Shown: positions 44,117 to 52,826 of the stretch, piece by piece | Numbering within the stretch: position 1 is the stretch's first letter | Layout of the letters: each line of letters opens with the position of its first letter | Source of the DNA: Actinomyces denticolens | GTDB taxonomy: Bacteria > Actinomycetota > Actinomycetes > Actinomycetales > Actinomycetaceae | DNA length: 61,045 nt | Direction: 5' to 3' | Assembly: GCF_002072185.1 (NCBI RefSeq) | Contig: NZ_MVIW01000017.1 | Location: 1 to 61,045 of the forward strand | Notes under the pieces: generated by a model | What the model saw: only the letters and a program-made list of their open reading frames with translations | What the model was told of the DNA's origin: nothing | Databases searched by the model: none | Position numbers and translations under genes: made by a program

Positions 44117-45402
44117 GGCGGGCCGTACCGGTCAGCCGATTCGGAACGACCGAGGAGCCGGTGCCCGCCGATGAGGTCGTCCCCTACCGGCGACCCGCCG
44201 AAGGGCTTCCCCCACTGACGGACTCCCCCGGGGCGCTGGCGCTGGCCGCTTCCGCGATCGCGGGGGGCGCAGGACCCATCGCCGTCGACGCCGAGAGGGC
44301 ATCGGGCTTCCGCTACGGCCAGGACGCCTATCTCATCCAACTGCGGCGCGCCGGCGCCGGAACCGTCCTGGTCGACCCGGTCTCGGCCGGGCCCCTCGAC
44401 GCCCTCGCCGCGGCCCTGGACGGGCCCGAGTGGATCATGCACGCGGCCGACCAGGACCTGCCCTGCCTGGCCGATGTGGGACTGACCCCCCGGGAGGTCT
44501 TCGACACCGAGCTCGCGGCCAGGCTGCTCGGCCGCGAGCACGTGGGCCTCGGCGCGGTCATCGAGGAGACGCTCGGCCTGAGGCTGGCCAAGGACCACGC
44601 GGCCGCCGACTGGTCCACCCGCCCCCTGCCGGACTCCTGGCTCGTCTACGCCGCCCTCGACGTCGAGTTCCTCGCCGAGCTGAGGGAGGCCCTCGCCGCC
44701 GAGCTGGCCGACGCGGGGAAACTCGAGTGGGCCATGCAGGAGTTCGAGGCGGTGCGGACGCGCGGCCCCAGACCGCCGAAGACCGACCCCTGGCGCAGGA
44801 CGCCGCGCGCGGGAACCGCCGTCCGCTCCAGGCGCTCGCTGGCGGTGCTGCGGGAGGTCTGGACCGCCCGGGAGGACCTCGCCGCCGAGCTCGATCGGAC
44901 GCCGTCGAAGATCCTTTCCCACCGCGCCGTGGTCTCCGCGGCGATCGCCTGCCCGACCTCGCGGCGCAAGCTCTTCGCGCTCAAGGACTTCTCCTCCCGC
45001 CAGGCGCGCCAGCACTCCGAGGTGTGGTGGCGGGCGGTGGAGCGGGCACTCAGCCTTCCCGACGAGGAGCTCCCACCGCTGCGCTCCCCGCTCGCGCCCG
45101 GCGAGCTGCCCCAGCCGCGCTCATGGGCGCGCCGCCACCCCGAGGCCGCGCGGCTCCTCGACGTCGTCCGCTCCTGCGTACGGGCGCACGGCGAGCGGAT
45201 CCGCGTGCCCCAGGAGCTGCTCCTCGCTCCCGAATCGCAGCGCCGCCTCGCCTGGGACCTCGGCCATGAGATGGCCCGGGGAGGCCATCCGGCGATCGAC
45301 CCGGAGTCCGTGGCGGCGCGCCTGGAGGATCTCGACGCCCGGCCCTGGCAGGTCGAGCAGTGCGCCGATCCCCTGTCCCGAGCGCTGCGCCGAGCCGTCT
45401 AG
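44104..45402 (+). CDS. rnd: Ribonuclease D (HRDC domain)
   Basis: A 432-residue 3'-5' exoribonuclease of the DEDDy class, used in tRNA and other RNA maturation. Catalytic residues: VDAERASGF (D, E), MHAADQDLPCL (D) and YAALDVEFL (Y, D). A first HRDC domain (RSLAVLREVWTAREDLAAELDRTPSKIL) and a second C-terminal helical domain follow. The ATG at 44104 overlaps DUF3000 by 13 bases; a GTG at 44113 that overlaps the stop by four bases (GTGA) is the alternative. It converges with the second femX gene 26 bases downstream. Confidence 0.9.
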   Translation: MGPVRRAVPVSRFGTTEEPVPADEVVPYRRPAEGLPPLTDSPGALALAASAIAGGAGPIAVDAERASGFRYGQDAYLIQLRRAGAGTVLVDPVSAGPLDALAAALDGPEWIMHAADQDLPCLADVGLTPREVFDTELAARLLGREHVGLGAVIEETLGLRLAKDHAAADWSTRPLPDSWLVYAALDVEFLAELREALAAELADAGKLEWAMQEFEAVRTRGPRPPKTDPWRRTPRAGTAVRSRRSLAVLREVWTAREDLAAELDRTPSKILSHRAVVSAAIACPTSRRKLFALKDFSSRQARQHSEVWWRAVERALSLPDEELPPLRSPLAPGELPQPRSWARRHPEAARLLDVVRSCVRAHGERIRVPQELLLAPESQRRLAWDLGHEMARGGHPAIDPESVAARLEDLDARPWQVEQCADPLSRALRRAV

Positions 45403-45428
45403 GCCCCCGATCGGGCTCGGCCGCCTCA

Positions 45429-46619
45429 TCATCCCCGGGTGCGCGTGAGGGCCGGGGCGGGGCGCCCACCGGAGAGCGAGGATCGGGCCGGGCACTGCCC
45501 CGGCCGCGGTGATGGCGCTCGGAGGCCCCGCATGGACGTCGTCGAGATCCGGCGGCGCACGGGGCTCATGGCCGATCGCACGGCCCGCTTGGCGCCCAGC
45601 GCCATGGCGAGGGTCTTGTACACGGAGGGCTTGACCGGGATGTCCCAGGCGCCGGGCACGTCGACGGGGCCGCTCTGGGTGAATTTGCTCTTGAACTCCC
45701 GCACACCGGCGAGCTCGGGAACGCGCTCCGAGTCCACTCCCATGAGGTCGTAGCGGGTGACGCCCTCGGCGCGCAGCCAACAGGCCTCGCGGTAGAGCAG
45801 GGCGTCGGCGGCCCGCAGCCTCCGGCCCTGCGAGGAGGAGGCGGCGTAGTAGCGCATGGCGCCGTCGCCGTACACCGTGACGATCGACCATGCGAGCACC
45901 CGCCCCTCCCCGTCGCGGCCCACGTAGAGCCGGGCGTGCTCGGGGCCGAGAGCGGCCAGCATCGTCCGGTAGGTCTGCTCGGGAGCCGGCCGGAACCCAT
46001 CGCGCTCCCCGGTCTCGAGGAGCACCTCGTAGAGCTCGGTGAAGGCCTCCTGGGCGCGGCCGGTCTCATCGGCGAAGCGCATCGCCTCATTGCGCAGGGC
46101 CTTGCGCACATCCCTGCGGCCCCGGGCTTTGAAGCTCGCCAGGAGGTCCTCATCGGTGGGGCGGTCGAGGTCGAGGATGACGGTGCGGTCGTAGGTCATG
46201 GTCTGCAGGAGCTCGTGGCAGTCCTCGCCGACGAACGAGGCGTGCATGCGCACGAACACCGTCGAGGGATCGGCATGGCGGACATGGCGGACGAGCCGCC
46301 CTCGCAGGTCGGCCTCCTCGGCCGCCGTGGGCGCGGGCCCCAGCCAGACGGGAGCGTGCCGGGCCCACAGGTAGGGGAAGCCGCGAACCTGCATACGGGT
46401 CAGCGAGATGAGGGCCCGGTCCCGCCCGTCGACGTCGCGGTAGACGAGCCGACCCCAAGGCTGCCTTCCGTCCTGGGCGAGGTCGAAGCGGTCCCAGACC
46501 TCGGTCTGCTCGATGGGGAGCGTCTGCCCGGCCTCACTGGCCGCGAGCCGGAAGGCCTCCCAGTCGATCTGCTCCAGTGAGCCCGGGCGCGCAGGCGGAT
46601 TCACGGACGTGGAGAGCAT
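45429..46619 (-). CDS. FemX-type peptidoglycan bridge aminoacyltransferase (copy 2)
   Basis: A 396-residue paralogue of the FemX-type protein at 32928-33992. Shared blocks include LPIEQTEVWDRFDLAQDGRQPWGR, FVRMHASFVGEDCHELLQTMTYDRT, KARGRRDVRKALRNEAMRFADE, DGFRPAPEQTYRTMLAALGPEHARLYV, YDLMGVDSERVPEL and FKSKFTQSGPVDVPGAWDIPV. It is longer at both ends: an N-terminal segment before IEQTE and a basic, Ser/Arg-rich tail of about 50 residues. GAGG lies seven bases before the ATG at 46619. Two Fem copies suggest a bridge of more than one residue. Confidence 0.88.
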   Translation of the reverse strand: MLSTSVNPPARPGSLEQIDWEAFRLAASEAGQTLPIEQTEVWDRFDLAQDGRQPWGRLVYRDVDGRDRALISLTRMQVRGFPYLWARHAPVWLGPAPTAAEEADLRGRLVRHVRHADPSTVFVRMHASFVGEDCHELLQTMTYDRTVILDLDRPTDEDLLASFKARGRRDVRKALRNEAMRFADETGRAQEAFTELYEVLLETGERDGFRPAPEQTYRTMLAALGPEHARLYVGRDGEGRVLAWSIVTVYGDGAMRYYAASSSQGRRLRAADALLYREACWLRAEGVTRYDLMGVDSERVPELAGVREFKSKFTQSGPVDVPGAWDIPVKPSVYKTLAMALGAKRAVRSAMSPVRRRISTTSMRGLRAPSPRPGQCPARSSLSGGRPAPALTRTRG

Positions 46620-46801
46620 GGTGAGGCCTCTTCTCACCCCGGCGGGGGGGGCGGGTTCGGTACGAGTCGGAGCAACCGCCGATCCGCGCCTGGAGATGCT
46701 GCCCGGCGCGGTAGGGCGCCGGGCGGACCACCGGCTGCCGGGAGGAACGGTAAGAGCATCACATGATGGGGCCCTGTGCCGTACCTTGACCGATCCTGTG
46801 A

Positions 46802-46816
46802 GCCCCCTCCGGGGGC
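46802..46816 (-). terminator. Short hairpin after pflA
   Basis: GCCCCC (46802-46807), loop TCC, GGGGGC (46811-46816) lies 18 bases downstream of the pflA stop. The stem is short but entirely G-C. It may end the pfl transcript. Confidence 0.45.
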
Positions 46817-46833
46817 CGAGGGGCGCCCGATCC

Positions 46834-47712
46834 TCAGTGCACGGTGAATCCGTGGGAGCGGAAGATCGCGCGCGTGGACTCCACGAGCTCGGGCTCGGGG
46901 GGACGCGTGTCGCGCAGCTTGTACTCCAACCTCAGCGCATCCCATTTGTCGGTGCCCATCTGGTGGAAGGGCAGCACCTCGACGCGGCTGACCACGGAGC
47001 CCCAGCGCTCGATGATCCGCGCGACATTCTCCACATTCCCCGGATCATCCGTCAGACCGGGGACGAGGACGAACCGGGCCCAGATCTCAATGCCCTTGGC
47101 GGCCAGGCGGTCGCCGAAGTCGATCGTCGGGGCGAGCTCCCGGCCGGTGACCCTCTTGTAGGTCTCCTCATCCCCGCTCTTGACGTCGAGGAGCACGAGG
47201 TCGACATTGTCGAGCATCTCGTCGGTGGCGTTGCGTCCGAGATAGCCGGAGGTGTCGATGCAGGTGTGAATCCCCATCGCCTTGGCGCCGGCCAGGAGGC
47301 GCGCCGCGAAGGCGGGCTGCATGAGGACCTCGCCGCCGGAGAGGGTGATGCCGCCGCCCGAGGCCCTGAAGACGTTCCTGTAGCGCTTCATGCGCCGCAG
47401 GAGCTCATCGGCCTCGACCGGTTCGCCGTCCTTCATGAGGAAGGTGTCCGGGTTGTGGCAGTAGAGGCAGCGCAGCGGGCAGCCGTTGAGGAAGATGGTC
47501 ATCCTCGTGCCGGGACCATCCACCGCTGTGACGAGCTCCCAGGAGTGGATGGAGCCCAGAGTCCCCTCGCGCATGCGCGCGAGTCGCTCCGAGCGCTGAA
47601 TGTCGGTGAGCTCTTCGAGCCCGCCGATGCCCGCCCCGCGCAGACGGGCGGCCGGGGCCAGGAAATCCTGGTCCCGGCCGCCCGGCGTCGCGGGGGCCAT
47701 GGTCTCAGTCAT
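46834..47712 (-). CDS. pflA: Pyruvate formate-lyase activating enzyme
   Basis: A 292-residue radical SAM enzyme that installs the glycyl radical on pyruvate formate-lyase. The [4Fe-4S] motif C-x3-C-x2-C is NGCPLRCLYCHNPDT (Cys 78, 82, 85), followed by SGGGITLSGGEVLMQP, DTSGYLGRN, LLDVKSGDEETYK and VLPFHQMGTDKW, all standard for PflA. The N-terminus is about 45 residues longer than the E. coli enzyme. It follows the small glycyl-radical gene by 21 bases, and its substrate here is presumably that small protein. Confidence 0.93.
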   Translation of the reverse strand: MTETMAPATPGGRDQDFLAPAARLRGAGIGGLEELTDIQRSERLARMREGTLGSIHSWELVTAVDGPGTRMTIFLNGCPLRCLYCHNPDTFLMKDGEPVEADELLRRMKRYRNVFRASGGGITLSGGEVLMQPAFAARLLAGAKAMGIHTCIDTSGYLGRNATDEMLDNVDLVLLDVKSGDEETYKRVTGRELAPTIDFGDRLAAKGIEIWARFVLVPGLTDDPGNVENVARIIERWGSVVSRVEVLPFHQMGTDKWDALRLEYKLRDTRPPEPELVESTRAIFRSHGFTVH

Positions 47713-47733
47713 CTGAGCCCCGCCCCGGCCGGA

Positions 47734-47979
47734 TCAGGCGCCGGCGTGGAAGGTGCGGTTGAGGACGTCCAGCTGCTGCTCGCGCGTCAGCTTGACGAAG
47801 TTGACGGCGTAGCCGGAGACGCGGACCGTGAGGTTCGGGTAGTTCTCCGGGTGCTCCATCGCGTCCTCAAGGGTGTTGCGGTCCAGGACGTTGATGTTGG
47901 CGTGGTAGAGGCCCTTGACGCCGCCGTTGTCCTGGCGCTGCGCCTTCATGGACTCGAGGCGCTCTTCGTAGGTGGGCAT
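47734..47979 (-). CDS. grcA: Small glycyl-radical protein (GrcA-like), the missing C-terminus of PflB
   Basis: An 81-residue protein homologous to the last about 65 residues of pyruvate formate-lyase. It carries the radical site RVSGYAV (Gly56), preceded by [22 protein letters not shown] and followed by [18 protein letters not shown]. The first about 18 residues ([18 protein letters not shown]) have no counterpart in full-length PFL. AAGGGG lies five bases before the ATG at 47979, so it is independently translated. In E. coli the GrcA/YfiD protein repairs oxygen-cleaved PFL by supplying this domain; here PflB itself lacks the domain, so the small protein is likely essential for activity. Confidence 0.92.
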   Translation of the reverse strand: MPTYEERLESMKAQRQDNGGVKGLYHANINVLDRNTLEDAMEHPENYPNLTVRVSGYAVNFVKLTREQQLDVLNRTFHAGA

Positions 47980-48046
47980 GTCTGCCCCTTTCTGTGTGGT
48001 GAGTTGTGTTCTGAGCCGTGATGGTCCAGGGGATCGCGCGGTGCGA

Positions 48047-50164
48047 TCAGACCTCGGCGCAGTCGTCCGGGACGAAGCCGGCGTCGAGGATGCCCACGAG
48101 GTTGGAGACGCGCTCGTCGAGCGTGCGGCCCAGGCCCTGCGGGGTGATGGTGTTGGTCAGTGAGATGCCGTCGAGGGCGTCGTTGTAGTCGAGCTTGCCG
48201 ACGGAGAGCATGGAGGCGACCATGCCGTGCGTGTCCATGCCGTTCTCCGGGTTCGCGCCCGGGGAGAAGGGGGTGCCCTTCTTGTGGCCGGACGGGAAGG
48301 AGCCGGTGGCCTTGCCGTAGACGACGTTCGAGGTGATCGTCAGCACGGACTGGGTCGGGATCGCGTCGCGGTACATGGGCTGCGCCTTGATCTTGGACAT
48401 GATCGTGTGGACCACGGTGGCGGCGATGTCGTCGGCGCGGTCGTCGTCGTTGCCGTAGATCGGGAAGTCGCCCTCGGTGACGTAGTCGACGACGAGGCCG
48501 GTCTCATCGCGCACCGGGGTGACCTTGGCGTACTTGATGGCGCTCAGGGAGTCGGCGACGATCGACAGGCCCGCGATGCCGCAGCCCATGGTGCGCACGA
48601 TGTCGGAGTCGTGCAGCGCCATCTCGATGGCCTCGTAGGCGTAGCGGTCGTGGCACATGTGGATGATGTTGAGGGCCTCCACGTAGGTGGCGACGACCCA
48701 GTCGAGCATCTTCTCGTACTTGTCCCAGACCTCGTCGAAGTCCAGGGGGCCATCGCCCTCGATGCCGGGCAGGCCGGTGACGACCTGCTTGCCGGTCATC
48801 TCGTCGCGACCGCCGTTGATGGCGTACAGGAGCGCCTTGGCGGAGTTGACGCGGGCGCCGAAGAACTGCATCTGCTTGCCCACGCGCATCGGGGAGACGC
48901 AGCAGGCGATGGCGGCGTCGTCGCCCCAGTGCTCGCGGATCTGCTCATCGGCCTCGTACTGGATGGAGGAGGTCGTGATGGAGATGTAGGCGCAGAAGTC
49001 CTTGTAGCCCTTGGGGAGCTTCTCATCCCAGAAGATGGTGATGTTGGGCTCCGGGGCGGGGCCGAGGTTCACCAGCGTCTGGAGGAGGCGGAAGGAGGTC
49101 TTGGTGACCATGTGGCGGTTGTCGTCGGAGAAGCCGGCGTCGGACCAGGTCGCCCAGTAGGGGTCGCCGGAGAAGATCTGGTCGTAGTCGGTGGTGCGCA
49201 GGAAGCGCGTGATGCGCAGCTTCATGACGATGTTGTCGATGAGCTCCTGGGCGCGGGCCTCGTCGATGACGCCGGCCTTGAGGTCGCGCTCGAAGAAGCA
49301 GTCGAGGAAGGCGGAGAGCCGGCCGATGGACATGGCGGCGCCGTCCTGGGACTTCACCGAGGCGAGGTAGGCGAAGTACGTCCACTGCACTGCCTCGTGG
49401 GCGTTCTTGGCCGGGCCGGAGATGTCGAAGCCGTAGTCGGCCGCCATCTTCTTGAGCTTCTTGAGGGCCTTGATCTGCTCGGAGTGCTCCTCGCGGTAGC
49501 GGGCCCAGTGCTCGGAGAAGGGCTGGTCGGCGACCTTGTCCTTGGCGATCTCCTTGAGCTCGATGAGGCGGTCGACGCCGTAGAGGGCCACGCGGCGGTA
49601 GTCGCCGATGATGCGACCGCGGCCGTAGGCGTCGGGCAGGCCGGTGATGATGTGGCTGGAGCGCGCGGCGCGGATGCGCGGGGTGTAGATGTCGAAGACC
49701 GCGTCGTTGTGGGTTTTGCGGTAGCGGGTGAAGATCTTGGCGACCTCCGGGTCGACCTCCTTGCCGGCCTCCTTGATGGCCTGGGCCACCATCCTCCAGC
49801 CGCCGTTGGGCATCATGGCGCGCTTGAGCGGGGAGTCGGTCTGGAGGCCGACGATGACGTCGTCGTCCTCGGAGATGTAACCGGGGGCGAAGGCGTCGAT
49901 GTCACTGGGGGTGTGGGTGTCGACGTCGAGGATGCGGACCTTGCGCTCCTCCTTGAGGTACTTCTCCTCCAGGGTGTTCCACAGGCGAAGGGTCTTGTCC
50001 GTGGCGCCGGCGAGGAATGAGGAGTCGCCGTCGTAGGGGGTGTAGTTGCGCTGGATGAAGTCGCGGACGTCGATGTCCTCGGTCCACGGGCCGGTGGCGA
50101 ATCCCTCCCACGCGTCGGTCCGGGTGCCCTCCGCGGTGGTGGATGAAGTGACCTCAGTTGTCAT
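48047..50164 (-). CDS. pflB: Pyruvate formate-lyase large chain lacking the glycyl-radical domain
   Basis: A 705-residue protein corresponding to the PFL barrel, which converts pyruvate and CoA to acetyl-CoA and formate under anaerobiosis. The active-site Cys-Cys pair is residues 421-422 ([21 protein letters not shown]). Other conserved blocks are [37 protein letters not shown], and [19 protein letters not shown]. The frame stops after [17 protein letters not shown], where E. coli PFL would continue through LAGLMDGYF into the radical domain. That domain is supplied by the next gene. The ATG at 50164 has AGGAGG six bases upstream. Full-length PFL is about 760 residues; 705 plus 81 is comparable. 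Confidence 0.93.
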   Translation of the reverse strand: MTTEVTSSTTAEGTRTDAWEGFATGPWTEDIDVRDFIQRNYTPYDGDSSFLAGATDKTLRLWNTLEEKYLKEERKVRILDVDTHTPSDIDAFAPGYISEDDDVIVGLQTDSPLKRAMMPNGGWRMVAQAIKEAGKEVDPEVAKIFTRYRKTHNDAVFDIYTPRIRAARSSHIITGLPDAYGRGRIIGDYRRVALYGVDRLIELKEIAKDKVADQPFSEHWARYREEHSEQIKALKKLKKMAADYGFDISGPAKNAHEAVQWTYFAYLASVKSQDGAAMSIGRLSAFLDCFFERDLKAGVIDEARAQELIDNIVMKLRITRFLRTTDYDQIFSGDPYWATWSDAGFSDDNRHMVTKTSFRLLQTLVNLGPAPEPNITIFWDEKLPKGYKDFCAYISITTSSIQYEADEQIREHWGDDAAIACCVSPMRVGKQMQFFGARVNSAKALLYAINGGRDEMTGKQVVTGLPGIEGDGPLDFDEVWDKYEKMLDWVVATYVEALNIIHMCHDRYAYEAIEMALHDSDIVRTMGCGIAGLSIVADSLSAIKYAKVTPVRDETGLVVDYVTEGDFPIYGNDDDRADDIAATVVHTIMSKIKAQPMYRDAIPTQSVLTITSNVVYGKATGSFPSGHKKGTPFSPGANPENGMDTHGMVASMLSVGKLDYNDALDGISLTNTITPQGLGRTLDERVSNLVGILDAGFVPDDCAEV

Positions 50165-50509
50165 CCGTGTCCTCCTGTATGTGGGCGGCGGTCCCGCCCG
50201 GCTATGTCGTCGCCCTCGTGAGGCGTGGCGGTACATCGTTGCGCCGTCACCCCAAGCGTAGGCCCTTCGGCCCCGGCGCGGCCAAGACGATCGGGGCCTC
50301 GTCGGTGCGATGACTCACACAGCGTTCTAGACCACTCTAATTTAGGCCTTTAGTCCCATGGGGACATTGTTCCGGTCCACACCGTCAGACATCGGATAGC
50401 CTGCGGTCTTCACCCGTCCCCGCAAGGGCGCATAGCGCGGGCGCATGAGCACAATAGGACACCCGTCCCATGATCCGAGCCCTCCTGGGCAGGGCGTCGG
50501 CGGCCCCGG
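50165..50509. other. Upstream region of the pfl operon
   Basis: A 345-base gap between dxs and pflB. A patch at about 50322-50372 is markedly lower in GC than its surroundings and includes small palindromes: CTAATTTAG (50336-50344) and GTCCC/GGGAC (50353-50357 and 50361-50365). It is the natural place for the pfl promoter and its control, but no clear -35/-10 pair and no FNR- or Rex-type consensus is visible. No coding frame is credible. Confidence 0.4.
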
Positions 50510-52564
50510 TCAGCGCCGCGCACGGACCGCCGCGGCGACGCCCTCGGCGGTCATGGAGAACTCCTCCAGGAGGGCGGCCCGGTCGCAGGTCCGCACGAAC
50601 CGCCTCGGCACCCCTATCCGCGTGGTCGGGGGCGGCGCCGGGGCCGCACCCCGGGAGTCGCCCCCGCCCCCGGCGGTCAGGACGTCGAGGGCGTCATCCA
50701 TCGCGTCGCGCAACTGCGAACCGATACCGCCGTCGACCAGCCCGTCCTCTGCCACCACGACGCGACCGGCCGTCAGGGCCAACTCGGTCAGGGCGCTCGG
50801 GACGGGGATCACCCACCGAGGAGAGGCGACGATCACGTCACGGCCCTCTGCGGCCAGCGCGCGGCCGGCGGCCAGCGCGGCCGGCGCCATGGCGCCCACG
50901 CCGACGATGAGGGCCGGGGCGCCGGGCGACCGGCCCGCCCCCTCACCGGCGGTCCGGCCGGCATCGCCGCCCGCCCGGTGCTCCAGGAGCAGATCGACCT
51001 GGCCGAAGGCGCCGTCATCCCCCTCGAGCGTCCGCACTGCGGGCAGCGGGGCGGGCAGCGCCCCCTTGGGATACCTCACGACCGTCGGGCCGTCGTCGAC
51101 GCCCACCGCCTCGCGCACGCACGTGCGCAGAGAGGCCTCGTCGCGGGGCGCGGCCAGGCGCAGCCCGGGCACGTGGCCCAGCAGCGCCATGTCCCACATG
51201 CCGTTGTGGCTCGCGCCGTCGTTGCCCGTCAGACCCGCCCGGTCGAGCATGATCGTCACCCCGGCCCGGTGCAGGCCGACGTCCATGAGCACCTGGTCGA
51301 AGGCCCGGTTGAGGAAGGTCGCGTACAGCGACACGACGGGGTGCAGCCCGGCGAAGGCCATGCCGGCGCTGGCGGTGAGCGCGTGCTGCTCGGCGATGCC
51401 CACGTCCATGACCCGCTCCGGCATGGCATCGGCCAGCGGCTGGAGGCCCACCGGCTGCTGCATGGCGGCGGTGATCCCCACGATCCGCTCGTCGCGGCGG
51501 GCCAGCGCGAGGATCTCCTCCGCGAAGACGGCGGTCCATCCGAAGGCGGAGGGCACGACGGGCAGGCCGGTCTCGGGGTGGATGCGCCCCACGGCGTGGA
51601 AGCGATCGGCCACGTCCTCCTCGGCGGGGGTGTAGCCGCGGCCCTTCTCGGTGATGACGTGGACGATGACGGGCTCGGAGTACTCCCTGGCCCGGGTCAG
51701 CGCGAACTCCAGTGCGGTGATGTCGTGGCCGTCCACCGGACCGGTGTACTTGATCCCCAGGTCCTCGAAGAACGCCGAGGGGACCAGGACGTCCTTGATG
51801 CCGGCCTTGAGGCCGTGGAGGGCGTCGAAGGCGGCGCGGCCCGGGGCCCCCTGCGCCAGCAGGCCGCGCTTGATCCCGGACAGCATGCGCTCGTAGCCGG
51901 GGTTGGTGCGCAGGGCGTCGAGGTGGTGGGCGAGCCCGCCGATGGTCGGGGCGTAGGAGCGGCCGTTGTCGTTGACGACGATGACGAGGTGCTTGTCCCC
52001 CGAGTCCGCGATGTTGTCGAGGGCCTCCCAGGCCATCCCTCCCGTCATCGCCCCGTCGCCGATGATGGCGACGACGTGCCGGTCCTCGTGGCCCCGAATC
52101 CTGTTGGCCCGGGCGATGCCGTCCGCCCATGACAGCGCGGTGGAGGCGTGGGAGTTCTCCACAACGTCATGGGCGGACTCCCCGCGGTCCGGGTATCCCG
52201 ACAGCCCCCCGCGCGAGCGCAGCGCCGAGAAGTCCTGGCGCCCCGTGAGCAGTTTGTGGACATAGGCCTGGTGCCCGGTGTCGAAGATGAGGGAGTCGGC
52301 CGGGGAGCGGAAGGTCCGGTGCAGGGCGATCGTCAGCTCGACAACGCCGAGGTTGGGCCCGAGGTGCCCGCCCGTCCGCGAGACGCTGGTGACGAGGTAG
52401 GCGCGGATCTGGGCGGCGAGCTGGACGAGTTGGTCGGAGGTCAGCCTGCGCAGGTCCTCGGGCCCGCGGATCGAGGCGAGCAGCGGGGCCGGCGCGGGGT
52501 CCTCGCCGGCGCCCGCCCGGCGCGCCCGATCGCGCTGGGACGACGGGGGTGTCGGAGGTGTCAT
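50510..52564 (-). CDS. dxs: 1-deoxy-D-xylulose-5-phosphate synthase
   Basis: A 684-residue thiamine-diphosphate enzyme, first step of the MEP isoprenoid pathway (pyruvate plus glyceraldehyde 3-phosphate). Motifs: GGHLGPNLGVVELTIALH, DTGHQAYVHKLLTGR, the TPP motif GDGAMTGGMAWEALDNIA...VNDN, and the transketolase-type GIAEQHALTASAGMAFAGLHPV and DRAGLTGNDGASHNGMWD. The ATG at 52564 has GGAGG upstream; the longer frame is non-coding. A minus-strand TATGCT at 52652-52657 is a candidate -10. The C-terminal domain has an Ala/Gly-rich insertion near AGGDAGRTAGEGAGRS. Confidence 0.95.
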   Translation of the reverse strand: MTPPTPPSSQRDRARRAGAGEDPAPAPLLASIRGPEDLRRLTSDQLVQLAAQIRAYLVTSVSRTGGHLGPNLGVVELTIALHRTFRSPADSLIFDTGHQAYVHKLLTGRQDFSALRSRGGLSGYPDRGESAHDVVENSHASTALSWADGIARANRIRGHEDRHVVAIIGDGAMTGGMAWEALDNIADSGDKHLVIVVNDNGRSYAPTIGGLAHHLDALRTNPGYERMLSGIKRGLLAQGAPGRAAFDALHGLKAGIKDVLVPSAFFEDLGIKYTGPVDGHDITALEFALTRAREYSEPVIVHVITEKGRGYTPAEEDVADRFHAVGRIHPETGLPVVPSAFGWTAVFAEEILALARRDERIVGITAAMQQPVGLQPLADAMPERVMDVGIAEQHALTASAGMAFAGLHPVVSLYATFLNRAFDQVLMDVGLHRAGVTIMLDRAGLTGNDGASHNGMWDMALLGHVPGLRLAAPRDEASLRTCVREAVGVDDGPTVVRYPKGALPAPLPAVRTLEGDDGAFGQVDLLLEHRAGGDAGRTAGEGAGRSPGAPALIVGVGAMAPAALAAGRALAAEGRDVIVASPRWVIPVPSALTELALTAGRVVVAEDGLVDGGIGSQLRDAMDDALDVLTAGGGGDSRGAAPAPPPTTRIGVPRRFVRTCDRAALLEEFSMTAEGVAAAVRARR

Positions 52565-52826
52565 TGCCACGGACCTCCAGGAACTCGACGGCGGATGGGT
52601 GGTGATGATCAGCCTGGCCGGTGGTGGGCGGGCCCCCGCGGCGGCGTGGCAAGCATAGGCGCCGTCGATGCGCCTGCGCGCCATCGCGCGCGGTGCCGAC
52701 GAGCACGTAGTCTTGGCCCGGGACCGGCGCAGGCCCCAGGGCCCCGCTCCCCAGGGCCCCGCACTGCGCCCGGAGCGCGCCGGCACGCGCCCGCACGCCG
52801 ACCATCGCCGCCCTCGAGGAGGAAGC
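52565..52826. promoter_or_regulatory. Divergent promoter region of dxs and the S9 peptidase
   Basis: 262 bases between divergent genes. Candidate -10 elements are TATGCT on the minus strand (52652-52657, for dxs) and TAGTCT on the plus strand (52708-52713, for the peptidase). No good -35 is seen for either. Downstream of the second, CCCAGGGCCCCG occurs twice in close tandem. Confidence 0.35.

Noticed and set aside
47734-48049. Split of pflB explained as a frameshift or sequencing error
   Set aside because: The two parts are separated by 67 bases, the small gene has its own ribosome binding site, and its first 18 residues are not found in full-length PFL, so one or two base changes would not restore a normal fusion.
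50165-50509. FNR or Rex site upstream of pflB
   Set aside because: No TTGAT-N4-ATCAA or TTGTGAA-type inverted repeat could be found in the region.
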